From NCBI GenBank assembly GCA_025677835.1, contig JAIXMR010000020.1, positions 186,001 to 250,000 of the forward strand: DNA of 64,000 bases, in the 5' to 3' direction. Origin of the DNA: Sporodiniella umbellata (taxonomy: Eukaryota > Mucoromycota > Mucoromycetes > Mucorales > Rhizopodaceae). How positions within the stretch are numbered: the stretch's first letter is position 1; each line of letters opens with the position of its first letter. The position numbers and the translations under genes are program-made. Shown here one piece after another: positions 15,138 through 27,540 of the stretch. Under the pieces are notes generated by a model, which was not told the DNA's origin, did not search any database, and saw only the letters and a program-made list of their open reading frames with translations.

Positions 15138-17441
15138 TTACAAATGAGGAACACCAAAAGCTCTCATAGCCATGGTCACAATAGAAAACGTGCCTTCGCC
15201 CAGCACAAGCCCGCTGGCTAAAATAACTATAAAAACCTTGCCTGCAACCGATCGATAGGGCTCGATCCAAGCTGGCCCTTTGTTTGGCTCTTCACATGCC
15301 TTGTTCCAAAAGTAAACAATGAGCCCACCCATCACTCGGGCCAAAGTGAAGTTTGGAGGATTATACATGCCAATGGCAAATGCAATACCTTGTGGGATAA
15401 ACCGTGTTTTGCTTGGGTAGAGCTCTTTTACGAGCACAAAAACCGCAAAAAGTAAAGCAAAAGCGTAAACAAATTCAGTGACGTGGGCTGGAAGGGGATG
15501 ACCATTCACAAGCCTTGACATATCCAGCCAGACTTGAGCTGTAGGCACAGGGAATTGAGGGCCAGGGATTGAATAAACAGCACGATAAAGCATGTATGCC
15601 CCTGATGCAATAAATACACTAGCCAATGACCCAATCATTTGCCCATAAAACTGTGCTTTAGGAGAGGCACCTAATAAGTGACCAGTTTTCAAATCCTGCA
15701 TCAAATCTCCTGTTCAAGCCAAAAAAAAAAAAAAAAGTCAGTGTGTTGAACAAAGAGCCTTATAGTGTTATTACCTGCTTGTTGCGCTCCCGCTTCAGCA
15801 ATACCGCCTGCAATAAGATTTGCCAAGATGCTTCCGGGCATGAAACCAGCGAAAAGGACTTGACTGATCTTGCCAATCCCACTGACTGGGTTCAGATCTG
15901 TTTCGCCCAAAGCTCTTACGCCCAGAATACTCAAAAACATGGCTATGAATATAGCCAAAAAGGTCATTTTTTTTGGTATCGTATCGGAGCCAAACACCCA
16001 GTCGATAATATAAATACACGACACACTCGAAAGGATCAGACCAAGGACGGTTACAACTACCGAAACTTGTTGGTTGGACGGCGCATCCTCAGCTGCCTGT
16101 TCTCCTACCAAGCGGTACTGGCTTGCTCTTTGGTGATATGACTGAACCAAGGTTCTAGCCAAAACGACTAGCAGAGACACGCATGATTCTGCAATCATGA
16201 CGCCTAACGAAATCCATAGAATCCAACCTTTGGATCCTGTTTTCCAGTCATCCACCGGCCCAGGCGCCCACCCGGTATAATAAGCCAGAGGAGATAAGAT
16301 GCCCCAACCGATCACACAACCCAAAAGCATTGAAAGTGTGGTGGGCAGCCCCATGATAATCCCTTGTCCAATGTAGCTAAAACTAGGGGTAAAATACCAC
16401 TCCCATGCACGGAAATCGATCAAGTTGAACGTGAGCCAGTTAAAGATAGGCAGCGTGTTGATAGAGGGGAAAAAGTAGGTGAGTACGGTATAGACAGAGC
16501 TGACAGAGAACGAAACGAGCATGCCACGTAGCTTCAATGACCATACCCTCTCAAAGTCATCGGATCCCAGCAACCTTGTCTGCTCCTGTGCTGCGGATGC
16601 TCCTACTCTTCTTCTCAGGTTCGGGCTTTCAACGGTTGGATCTGGCTTTTCGTGGAGTAAACTGATCATCTGTGCTGTGGCTGTACCCGAAGGGAATTTC
16701 AGCTTTTCGCGAATGATCGTTTGTTTTCTAAGAGGAATAGCGAAAAATACACCGAAAAAGGCCACTGCCAAAGACCACAGAATCAATTGACTTGCTGTAA
16801 GTACAACAGGCCCATCTGGGTTATCACTCGATGTCATCAGTTCCATTGCAGGTATCACACCCACAAATCCTGATAGTTGAAGGTTACAAAAACAAGCGTT
16901 TCATTGTTTACTTTCTTTTTACCTGCAGCCAGTGGCATGGTGGCAGTAGCAACTGCCGTGGTCTGCAAAATAACATTCTCTATAGCCCCAAACTTATGTC
17001 TCAGCATTGGTTGAAAAGGTTTGAATATAGCAAATCCTAACAACGAAGATTGAAGTGACATCATGGAAATCCAGCCAGTTTGTAATCCAAAGTACATATT
17101 GGAGAAACACATCAGTGTACCAATCAATAGTCCACACAGCACAGCTCGTATCTGAATTTACATATTAGTTTTCGCTGTTGCTTTCTTTCTTTTTCTATTG
17201 TTCGTTTACTGTGAAATGCTCAAAAAATTCACTATTCTCTATCGTTCTGTTTTCACTATTGGGCTCTGAAAAAAAAAAAAAAAAAATCTTGGTGTGAGTG
17301 TGGGGGAAGCTTTTTTTTTTTTTATAGTAGGAGATAGCGCCATGCTTGAAAACAACAAAGAAATCCTCAAAACAAAAGAATAGAGTTACCTCTCATTGAG
17401 TATGAATCTACCTCGTCTATTGAAGGTCTATTTTCATCCAT
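15138..17441 (-). CDS. OPT-family oligopeptide/metal-chelate transporter
   Basis: Five exons (17441-17390, 17265-17210, 17151-16923, 16869-15775, 15709-15138) give 667 aa. After a short hydrophilic N-terminus the protein is almost entirely membrane segments. The start of the core, FTIRAVLCGLLIGTLMCFSNMYFGLQTGWIS, is the signature of the fungal OPT superfamily; other blocks are PLRKQTIIREKLKFPSGTATA, NLIAGGIAEAGAQQAGDLMQDLKTGHLLGASPKAQF and the C-terminal FIPQGIAFAIGMYNPPNFTLARVMGG. OPT proteins are proton-coupled importers of peptides, glutathione or metal chelates at plasma or vacuolar membrane; the substrate cannot be read from sequence. This type belongs to the YSL-like/prokaryote-like branch rather than the yeast Opt1 branch (inference from the LKTGHLLGASP block). 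Confidence 0.92.
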
Positions 17442-17864
17442 TTATCGAGTGCAAAAGAAACACATGAGTTTGCTTCTGCTTGTCCAGTGGTTTTTATACC
17501 AATGTTGGAGTTCGGCTCTTAAAGTGACGAGATTTTATTACAAATTCAAATTTTGACACTCAGACATCCAATGGTTTTTGGGAAGAGTGAACATATAAAA
17601 TGCAGTGTTTCTTTTACTTTGGAAAACCAAAGAAAATTACTTTTATGACCAGCTTATGGCGTGCTTCACTTAGTGCATAGATGGAACTATAAACTGCATT
17701 TTTTTTTTTTTTCATGAGAAGCCTACAGTGTCATTTGACAAAAGCGTCGTCTTTAATACACCAAAAATGGGTAAAAAGAAAGAATAAAAATATTTTACCG
17801 CGTATTGCTCACCAAAAAAAAAAAAATCCGGAGATTTTTTAAACACGTACATTTTTTTTTTGAC
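17442..17864. promoter_or_regulatory. divergent promoter region, OPT transporter and DNAJC9-like gene
   Basis: About 420 bp between two divergent ATGs. It contains T-runs at about 17700-17711 and A-runs near 17815. No specific factor site is recognised. Confidence 0.45.
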
Positions 17865-18713
17865 ATGACCGCATTGGATTGCTATAAAGTCCTTGGACTC
17901 AATAAAGATTCTGCAACTCCAAATGACATTAAAAAAGCATATCGTAAACTTGCTCTGAAGCACCATCCAGACAAACAGAGCAATGCGACACCTGAAGAAA
18001 AGCAAAAAGCAGGCGAAGCATTTCAAGAATTAGGAAAAGCCTATTCTATTTTAAGCGATCCCAAACGCAAAGAGCGTTACGATCGTACTGGAAGTATGGA
18101 AGAAAGCGAGTTTGAAGGAGAAAAAGATTGGACTGCTTTTTTCAAAGAGCTTTTTGATGGTGTTGTGAATTCCGAGACGATTGAAAATCAATTGAAAAAG
18201 TACAAAGGTATGTAGTTGAATAGTACACAAATGGATATTTATGAGCTTGAAGAATCTGAGGAAGAGACAAAGGATGTATTGGAGGCTTATAAAAAGTTTA
18301 ACGGGCATATGTCAAAAATTCTCAATGTCATTGAGGGTTCGACTGCAGAGGACGGCCGTCGTTTTACAGAGACAATTAAAAAGGCCATCCAAGAGCACAA
18401 ACTAACTTTGTTGAAGCATTTTGAGCAAACCACTTCAGACTCAGCGCATACAAAGCGCATACAAAAAGAGAAAATGGAAAATGAAAGATTTGCCAAACTT
18501 GAAAAAGCAAAGTCGGAAAATTCTCTGATCAAAGCCCTCCAAGACAGTGCGAAATCTAGACAGACAAGGTTTAGCTCGATCATTGACTCAATTGAAGCTA
18601 AAAATGATACAAAATTGAAAAATAAGAGAAAGCGCAAGGAACCTGCTCCAGATCTTCCTTCAGAAGAAGAGTTTGCCAAACTGCAAGAGAAATTGTTTAA
18701 AAAAGCCAAATAA
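17865..18713 (+). CDS. DNAJC9-like J-domain protein
   Basis: The N-terminal J domain starts DCYKVLGLNKDSATPNDIKKAYRKLALKHHPDK with the catalytic HPD at about residue 34, then AFQELGKAYSILSDPKRKERYD. The two coding blocks are separated in frame by a TAG, but a 45-nt intron (18208-18252, GTATGT...GAAG) removes it and restores KKYK-ESEEETKDVLEAY, which aligns with the KxYxGSEEE...DIxxAYxxFxG block of human DNAJC9. The rest is charged and helical with a basic KNKRKRKE nuclear signal and AKLQEKLFKKAK end. Human DNAJC9 is a histone H3-H4 co-chaperone that recruits HSP70; the same role here is inference by family. Total about 267 aa. Confidence 0.88.
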
Positions 18714-18786
18714 ATACTATAACATGCAACCTCTTGGCCCTTTACTCTCTGTTTTCCCTAGGTTTGGGTACTTTTTGGCTTGTAAG

Positions 18787-18819
<33 letters not shown>

Positions 18820-19389
18820 GCTTTCAAATAGAAGGAGGCTCTCTCCTTTTTTGTTGTAGCTAGCAGTTTTTTTTTTTTTTTTGAAGACGTTTGTCTATTT
18901 CTACAGCAGCGGACGGATAGCTGCTTTTGTAAAATGGCTTTGATCACAATAGAAGCTTCATGTATCGATACTAAATCCACAAAGTTTTAAAATATTAGAA
19001 AGACTATTTCAAACTACTGTCTTTAACTTTACAGAGACCTAACCAAAAAAAAAAATAATGAAAACAATCACTCAAATCTTTTTTTAATAGGCTAAAGCCA
19101 TACCTTGTATAACATAGCAGTGCGCAATTCTATATTTGTAAAAGCAGCTCATCAAAGACAATAAAAAAAAAAAAAGAAACAGTACACTTGGACAGTCAGC
19201 GATAAAATGATTACTCCTAAAATAAGGAATACATGCATCTGGTCACAAAAACAAATCTTTTTTGGTTTTGTTTTTTTTTTACTCAAGTTAAAAGATCAAC
19301 ACTATACAAAAAGCCACACAATACGAAAACTGTCCCTTTGATAAAACTTATTAGAATTTACAACAACAGTTTAAATAAACTAGCCTTAG
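18714..19389. other. intergenic, homopolymer-rich
   Basis: About 675 bp downstream of the DNAJC9-like gene. It contains a T tract of roughly 29 at 18790-18818 and another of 16 at 18869-18884. No gene or RNA is recognised. Confidence 0.5.
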
Positions 19390-19601
19390 TCAGTAACTAG
19401 CCCTTTTTTTTAAAAAAAAAACCATGAAAGGGCATAATCTCAAATCTTTGCTCTTACTGAATCTCGTTGAGACACGACCAACACCAACATAACAAACACC
19501 AAGTATATATGCCCCGTAAGCTGCGATCAGTGAATTTGGAATATACAGAGAGGTCACTCTATTGGCTAATTGTCCCTTAGCATTGGGGTCGTCTTGGTAG
19601 C
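19390..19601 (-). CDS. possible small membrane protein, C-terminal exons only (COX7a-like at best)
   Basis: An exon at 19601-19458 reads (G)YQDDPNAKGQLANRV...LIAAYGAYILGVCYVGVGR and has one hydrophobic segment. A GTAAGA donor follows, and a T/A-tract intron ends at an AG before 19402, giving a short last exon ending RASY and a TGA at 19390-19392. The pattern (aromatic-Gln-x-Asp, short loop, one membrane helix) is reminiscent of cytochrome c oxidase subunit VIIa, but identity is weak. The exon starts in phase 1 and I could not find a convincing first exon upstream, so the gene model is incomplete. Confidence 0.35.
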
Positions 19602-19904
19602 CTAAAATGTGTATCAAACACACTTTAAAAAAAGTTAAACGCTACCCAGAAAGCAGGATTTTTAATCTATATCCTCGAAAAAGAAAACCCTTAGCGCCTT
19701 TGAAAAACACGAGACACTTATAGCATTCTATATCTACTCCTCCTATTTGTTAAACTGGCGATCGGTTTTCAAATGTGTTTGAACAAAGAATGGTGTTACA
19801 ATTTTGTGTATAGGTATCACTTTTTTTGTTATCAGGTATTACAATTTACAAACCAATATTGTTTTATTTGACGCCCTTCCTTGACATCGAAAACTGCCAT
19901 CGAC

Positions 19905-19939
<35 letters not shown>

Positions 19940-20319
19940 GTTGCCCACAGTCTGTTTGTATTATTGGCCTCATGATAAGGCTTTATGCTTAACCCTCTAT
20001 CGGCTTTTTTTTATTGTTTTGTAAGATAGTGTAAATTTCAAAAGATCAATATACATTATCGCGTTTTTACAGAGAACCTAAAGGTAACACACAAAAGAAA
20101 TCTCTTTTGAAATTCGATATAGAAAACCTCAAACATCCTATACATCCTTCTTTCATTTATCAATATCAATAGGTAACTTTAAGACATTAAAGATTGTGTG
20201 CTGAGTTAGATGTTACACGGGGGTATGCCTGTGATAGAGTGAATATATTTGTACACAAATAGCTCTTTCTTTTATCTTCCTTTTCTTTTTTTTTTTTTAA
20301 AGAAAAAGTGGCTTCATTG
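19602..20319. other. intergenic, homopolymer-rich
   Basis: About 720 bp containing a T tract of roughly 28 at 19907-19934 and a T-rich stretch at 20278-20298 just before the hydrolase ATG. No gene is recognised; the missing first exon of the small membrane protein could be here. Confidence 0.4.
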
Positions 20320-21455
20320 ATGATCAATCACGCTTTGAAATGGTCCTTAGCAGTGCTAATAGCAAGCTTCTTTTTTATAAAAACTAAGCCGCTAGTAGTC
20401 TTGGGCTCTCTAGCTGATAACCCTTCAGACTTCCACACAACTCAGTTCTACCCAAATGGTTCCTTTCTTGAACTACCAGAAGGCCGGATGCATTATTGGA
20501 AAATGGGAAATGAAGATGGCCCGCGTGTAGTTTTGGTGCATGGGATGTCTGCAGGCACACCCTGCTATAAAAAGCTATCTCAAGAGCTAGTAAGTGCACA
20601 GAAAAAAATGACATGTGTTTTTCTTTACTAAATTTTATGCTTGCTGATCTTTATGATCTAGGTTGATAGAGGATATCATGTATTACTGTATGACCTTTGG
20701 GGTCGTGAGTTTTCAGACGCACCACATACAAAATATAATGAAGCTTTGTTTAACTCTCAATTAATATCGCTACTGTATAAGGTAGGGTGGAACAAGGCAA
20801 GTTTCGTTGGTATCTCTCTCGGAGGTGGTGTAGCTGTTTCTTTTGCCTCTTTTTACCCCGAGATGGTGGAAAAATTAATCCTGGTTGCTCCTGTCGGCTA
20901 TATGAGACCAGAGGAGCTGCCCTGGACGTACAAATTTGCTCATCTGCCGGTTGTCAAATATCTCCTAACTAATTTGCCTACAGTTAGACCATTTATCGAA
21001 TTCTGTATCAAACACTTTTCAAACTCTGTTCGTCAACCTAATAACCCCCATAGACAGGAAGGCTCTGCTGAGTCCGTTGCTTATGTTTCAAAAATGGTGA
21101 GACATCAAATAGTCAACCATCCTGGATTTTTGAGAGCATTTGTAAGGACAGTCATTGACTATCCTTTTACAGCATTGAAGTCTAGATACGATAGAGTGGG
21201 TCAATTTATGAAACCGGGGTCAGTGCTGGTTATTTGGGGAGATGAAGATAAAGTAAGTAGGCCTACATATAAGCTTTTGGTCATAGTTTTTTTTTTTTTA
21301 ATATTGTTTAGGTTGTACCATACGAAAATTTAAAATATGTATCCCTCTCCATCCCGCATGCTAAAATAACCGTTATAAAACATCAAAGGCATGACATTTT
21401 ACTTGCTGCTTGGAAAACTGTCAATACTGAAGTTCGAAGTTTCCTGGCCTCATAA
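20320..21455 (+). CDS. alpha/beta-fold hydrolase with N-terminal membrane anchor
   Basis: Three exons (20320-20589, 20662-21252, 21312-21455), about 334 aa. I chose the ATG at 20320 because the frame upstream begins only with a GTG. Residues 1-30 form a hydrophobic signal anchor (WSLAVLIASFFF). The fold is clear: MHYWKMGNEDGPRVVLVHGMSAGT (oxyanion HGM), LYDLWGREFSDAPH, nucleophile elbow GISLGGG, acidic residue in VIWGDEDK and a catalytic His in IKHQRHD. Membrane-anchored enzymes of this kind are often lipases or esterases, but the substrate cannot be inferred. The gene is convergent with KEX2: the two stop codons are separated by only 24 bp. Confidence 0.88.
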
Positions 21456-21479
21456 CCTTTTAGAAATTTATTTTACAAT

Positions 21480-23727
21480 TTAGTCATTTGGATTTGAATT
21501 ATGCAATAAATCATCAAGCTCAAATACTCTATCATTCACCGGTTTGTATTGCTTTTTCGATCGTTTCTTTAACTGATTTCTGACAAAAAAAAGTGTCACA
21601 ATCATAAGACCTAGTAAGCAGAAAGCAGAGATATATAACAACGCGCCCCGGTTGTGTTTGGCCAAGTCTTTTGAGTTTTTTACTATAAAACTTCGTAGAT
21701 CCTTCTGCTGATCATCGATCTCTGCCGTACTGTTCTCTCCCCAGAGTGTGAGCTTCCATTCAATTAGCCTACCAGTATGCTCGGGATTTCTAGCATCAAT
21801 AATCTGTAGTGTCCATGGACCGACCGCATTTTCCTCCCAGTGCTTTACAGACATGAAAGTCCAATTGATGAGACCTTCTGCGCTATGATCATTTTTGCGC
21901 GGTGTGCCCAGTTGACTTGTAACATTATTAGGGCTAATCAGTAGTATTTCTAAATCCCCGCGTTTTGTGTGCTGGATGTTTACTGTCACAGTCACATGTT
22001 CTAACCGTGACAGTCTCTTAGATACGACCATCTCTTCTGAGACAGTAACAGTACTACGGAGCGTGCTCGCTGTCTGATTAGATGTTGTATCTGGTATCTC
22101 TAAAGAATCACTGTTGACCATCTCCAGTGACGTCTGAGGTCCTACTGACTGGAACGTTTTGGCAAGATTCACTATACGATAGGCGTCTAATACACCAAAT
22201 CCGTATTTGTGGTTAAACATTCGGCCAGAGGGCAGTTTTTTCCAATCTTCATCTTGTAGTGAGACAGGAACAGCTGACCTTACACAGAGATGCTGTAGAT
22301 CCCTCCATGTCAAATCCGGTCTAGCTGACAATACCAACGCAAAAACTCCGGCTGCTAAGGGAGCTGCAGCAGATGTTCCTCCATGTATCTCAGTACATTT
22401 TCCCGAACCTACATCAGTGGTGTACTATTGTTTTTGTTAGTTTTTTTTTTTCTTTTTTTTTCTTTTTTTTTTTTTTTTTTACAATGTGATGACCGTTACC
22501 ACTAGAATAAGTGGCAAAAAATTGCGCAGCACATTTTTCGCCATAACTAGGGTGATTGCCTAGTCTATCAATAGCGCCCACGGTGATTGTATAGATGCTG
22601 TTGGTATATCCATCAAAGTTGCAGTTGTCGTCGTAATACCCACCGTTTCCAGAAGCAAAAACAAATATCGAACCTTTGCCGTTACGGCCTTTTTGAACAC
22701 CATTTTTTATAGCCTCTAAAACAATCCCTTGTGGACCTTCAGCCACTTCACCATAGTCTGACGGACCCCATGAGCATGAATATATTTGATTCTCTTGATA
22801 TTTGTAATTTATTGCAGCAGCTTCGTCCCCTTCAGTAACGTCTCCGGATAAAATACGTATGCCTGACACTTTAGCGTCATATGCCACCCCTATTCCACAT
22901 ACATCGTTTTTTGATGAAGCTATCTCTCCTGCACATCGAGTTCCATGAGTATCGTCGTCTAGTCTTGGTTTTGGGTGATGTCCAGGGTTATTAAAATCAA
23001 AAGACCCTTCTGCATACTTCATTTATAGTGGATAAATATGTGGAATTTCTTTTTTAAGTATAAAATTACTATAATCATAAATAAGCATTTACATAGTTGT
23101 CGCGTAAATCCTCATGCTCAAAATCTAAACCATCATCTAAGATTGCTACCACAGACCCTTTCCCTGTTATTCCTTGTGACCATACGCCAGTCAAATTAAG
23201 ATCGTGACCCTTCTCTTGAGTGTTAATCTAATTAGAGTGTTGGAAACGACAAGAGATAGGAAACAAAAAGGAGCCTTTTTTCTATATACCAAATGCCACT
23301 GTCGTTCGAAACCAGGATCACTAATGGCAAGTGATTTTTTTACATTTTGTTGATTCAAAAGTAATTCTTGCTGTATATTTATAAGAGGAGTTCTTTTAAA
23401 AAGCCTACGTGAGGGTGTTTGTAACTGTATATCGTAAACTGGTAAGATATCTCGTTTTTTCAGCTTCTCATATTTGGTAAGTATGTCGCCTTCGTCGCGT
23501 TCTTTAGGTATGCTTATCCAGTAATAGTTATCTAGCTCTCCCACTTTGCCTTCAAGTTTTGCATTTAGATAAAATGCAACTTTTTGAAGGGATCCTTCAT
23601 CTTCAGAGTTCTCAATACGCACTGTATAGTAATTCATTCGTGCATAATCTCTTTTATGTAATGTACAGTAAACGAGATTTTTAAAACTAAATAGTAATAA
23701 TAAATAGTAAAACGTTTTATATGCCAT
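21480..23727 (-). CDS. KEX2: kexin-type proprotein convertase (Kex2 family)
   Basis: Signal peptide MAYKTFYYLLLLFSF, a propeptide ending in basic sites (SRRLFKR), then the subtilisin-type catalytic domain: Asp in VVAILDDGLDFEHEDL, His in DDDTHGTRCAGEIA, oxyanion Asn in FVFASGNGG and Ser in HGGTSAAAPLAAGV. The P-domain (VTVTVNIQHTKRGDLEILL ... WTLQIID) follows, then a single membrane helix near the C-terminus (LLYISAFCLLGLMIVTLFF) and a short acidic cytosolic tail. Kex2 cleaves after KR/RR in the late Golgi to mature secreted proteins. Splicing is at QWHL|INTQEK, RDNY|YAEGSFDF and GHHI|YTTDVG; the second uses an AAG acceptor. The Ser/Thr-rich segment between P-domain and membrane helix is short compared with yeast. 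Confidence 0.95.
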
Positions 23728-23849
23728 AAATAAGGAATAAAATGATATGTATATTAGTTGGTTATATCTACAAAAGAGAAAGAAAGAAATGGTAAGGGAA
23801 GTAAATATATGTGTTAAAGGGGGTATTTCTGCAGACTGTATAGCTATGT

Positions 23850-25512
23850 TCATATTGAAATGTTGCCATTAATTAAATACTCCTTGATCAGGCTTGTATG
23901 GCACCGTCGTTTCCTCATGTGTGTCTTAATCTGGCTTTTTTCTTTTTCTAAACATAACAACCGCTCAAAATTGTCTTTCTTTTCTCGCTTGATTTCAGTC
24001 AATGAAATCTTTTGCCATTGCCTATGCTTGATACACTTTAAGCGTTGACAAATATTGAAAGGCTCATTAGATTCAACGTTTATCTGCATTGTTGCATCCA
24101 TAGTTGGGACGCTACTAATATTTATCCAAGTTTTGTTTGTCCAGACTAGCCTTGAGTCAAAACCACAGGGTATCTCTTCATCTTCTTCAGTAAATGGCCT
24201 TTTTTGTATCAAAAGTTCTACAAATCGACTTTTTTTTCTCAAAACGTCTACTGAGACTCTAATAGCTTTTTTCTCATCTTGAATCTGAATAAGCCTATCT
24301 CTATCTTCTTTGTCAGCACATGAATTTATCCTTGAATGTCTAAGCTTGTTTATAGTCAGCTCTGGTATGGATGGTAAATGTGCACGTGTAGAGTTTCGCT
24401 TTTTGATTTCTAATAATTCTAATCTAGCCCTTGCCACTTGAATACCGCATATACTGGAGCAATACTTTGATAAATGTCCTAGGTTTGAGCTTATTCTCGC
24501 TGCCTTGCTACATGCAGGATTTGAGCATTTTGGCTTCCATGAAGTACATTTATTGGTCGCTGGATTTTTTTTAGTACACATTATTCATTTATCCTTTTTT
24601 TTTTTTTTTTTTTTTTTTTGGCTTTTAAGCTTCTGAGTTACCTTTAGAGCATTTATGACAAATATAGAGATCAACAAATTCACTTTCAATTTCTTTAATG
24701 GATATACATTCTCCGTGAAACCAATCGTCACAAACGTCACAGGCAATCATGAAACGCGTAGCATCATAAGGCTTCCTGCATATGCAGTATAAACTACTAT
24801 CCACGGGGTTGGCTTTTTTGTACGATGATCCACTATTTTTTCTTTTAGGTGGATCAGGCTGATTTGCTTCGATTGGCTGTCGTGTATTTGACGGCGGTCT
24901 TCCCCTTTTGGCTGTCTTTTTTGTTGGCTTTAAAAAACAGTGTAAGTAGCATTTCTAAACATAGCCCTCCTACCCTTTCTTCCTCGTCTTCGTCTTCGTC
25001 ATTGTCACCCTCAAGCCATGCTGACTTGAAAGACTCAATAGACTCCTCTACTCTTATCCAAGGGGCCTAAATTGCAAAAAATAAACCAAAACGTTATTTT
25101 TTTGTTGTAACAGCTTTAATCTTACATTCTTTTCGACATCTTCGCTATTCCAAAGTATAGGATTACAAGGCACTTTACCTGCTGTCATTTTCTGCTGGAT
25201 AACAACAGTTTTATAAATTTTTTTTGCAGGTGTTGCATTCGACGCATTTTTCGAGTTCATGCTTAATTGATTGTTCGTTTCTTCTTTAGCTTTAATTACA
25301 TGGTCAACTGAAGAGACATAAGAGCCTGGAGTAAGTGGATAGTTCTGGCATGGTAACTGCTGTTTTGTTTCTAATGGTCTTCTGCACTGCTTTATACCTT
25401 CCATTGTCAGTCTTTTTCTTAATGGTAAATGATTGATTGGCGGAAGCATAGCAGATTTCTTATATTTCTTATACATTGAGCCTTTCTCTAAATCCAAAGC
25501 TGGCCTAGACAT
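23850..25512 (-). CDS. SPP1: Spp1/CXXC1-like PHD-finger protein (Set1/COMPASS subunit)
   Basis: Four exons. The N-terminal ~150 residues are basic and unstructured. An acidic run (EGDNDEDEDEEE) is then followed by an AT-hook-like TAKRGRPPS and a PHD finger: LYCICRKPYDATRFMIACDVCDDWFHGECI ... YICHKCSK, with the aromatic-acid pattern that reads H3K4me3. A second Cys cluster follows the splice (TSWKPKCSNPACSKAARISS ... KYCSSICGIQVARARLE), typical of the Spp1/CFP1 C-terminal zinc region. The rest is charged coiled coil. The join TGCTCTAAAG to CGACC (acceptor at about 24561) is required because the nearer region carries an in-frame TGA. Role by family: targets Set1 methyltransferase to chromatin. 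It lacks a visible CXXC finger, as in fungal Spp1. Confidence 0.87.
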
Positions 25513-25902
25513 ACTAGAAAAAAAAAAGGAAAAGAAAAAGAAGAAACGTAGGAGTAATTCTTTTAATTCAATAGAATGGTTTAACTATTATGAGAAAAAA
25601 AAAAAGCATTTTTTAACATTACCTGAACTATAAGTCCGACGTTGCACAATTAAGTAGCTTTATGAAAAAAACCACTGTGCCTAACTCGTTGAACAGTACT
25701 CCACTTGATTTTATCTTCTCAGCAAACATACTTTCACTAAACAAATTACCGTTCGCAAGGATTAAAAAAAATCTGGTACATGTACAAGTATTTTTTGTTT
25801 CAAGTACATGGCATAAAGAGTTTTTAGGTTATTAAATAATTGTGTTACAGATTATACAAACAGACAAATATTTTTATTTAAAAGAAATCATAAAAGCACT
25901 TT
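25513..25902. other. intergenic between RIO2 and SPP1
   Basis: About 390 bp, both neighbours on the minus strand. A/T-rich with A runs near 25520 and 25597; holds the SPP1 promoter and the RIO2 3' end. No further feature seen. Confidence 0.5.

Positions 25903-27540
<1,638 letters not shown>

Noticed and set aside
18207..18252. In-frame TAG dividing the DNAJC9-like gene into two open frames
   Set aside because: A 45-nt GT..AG intron removes the TAG and restores an alignment that matches the family block, so the gene is not broken.
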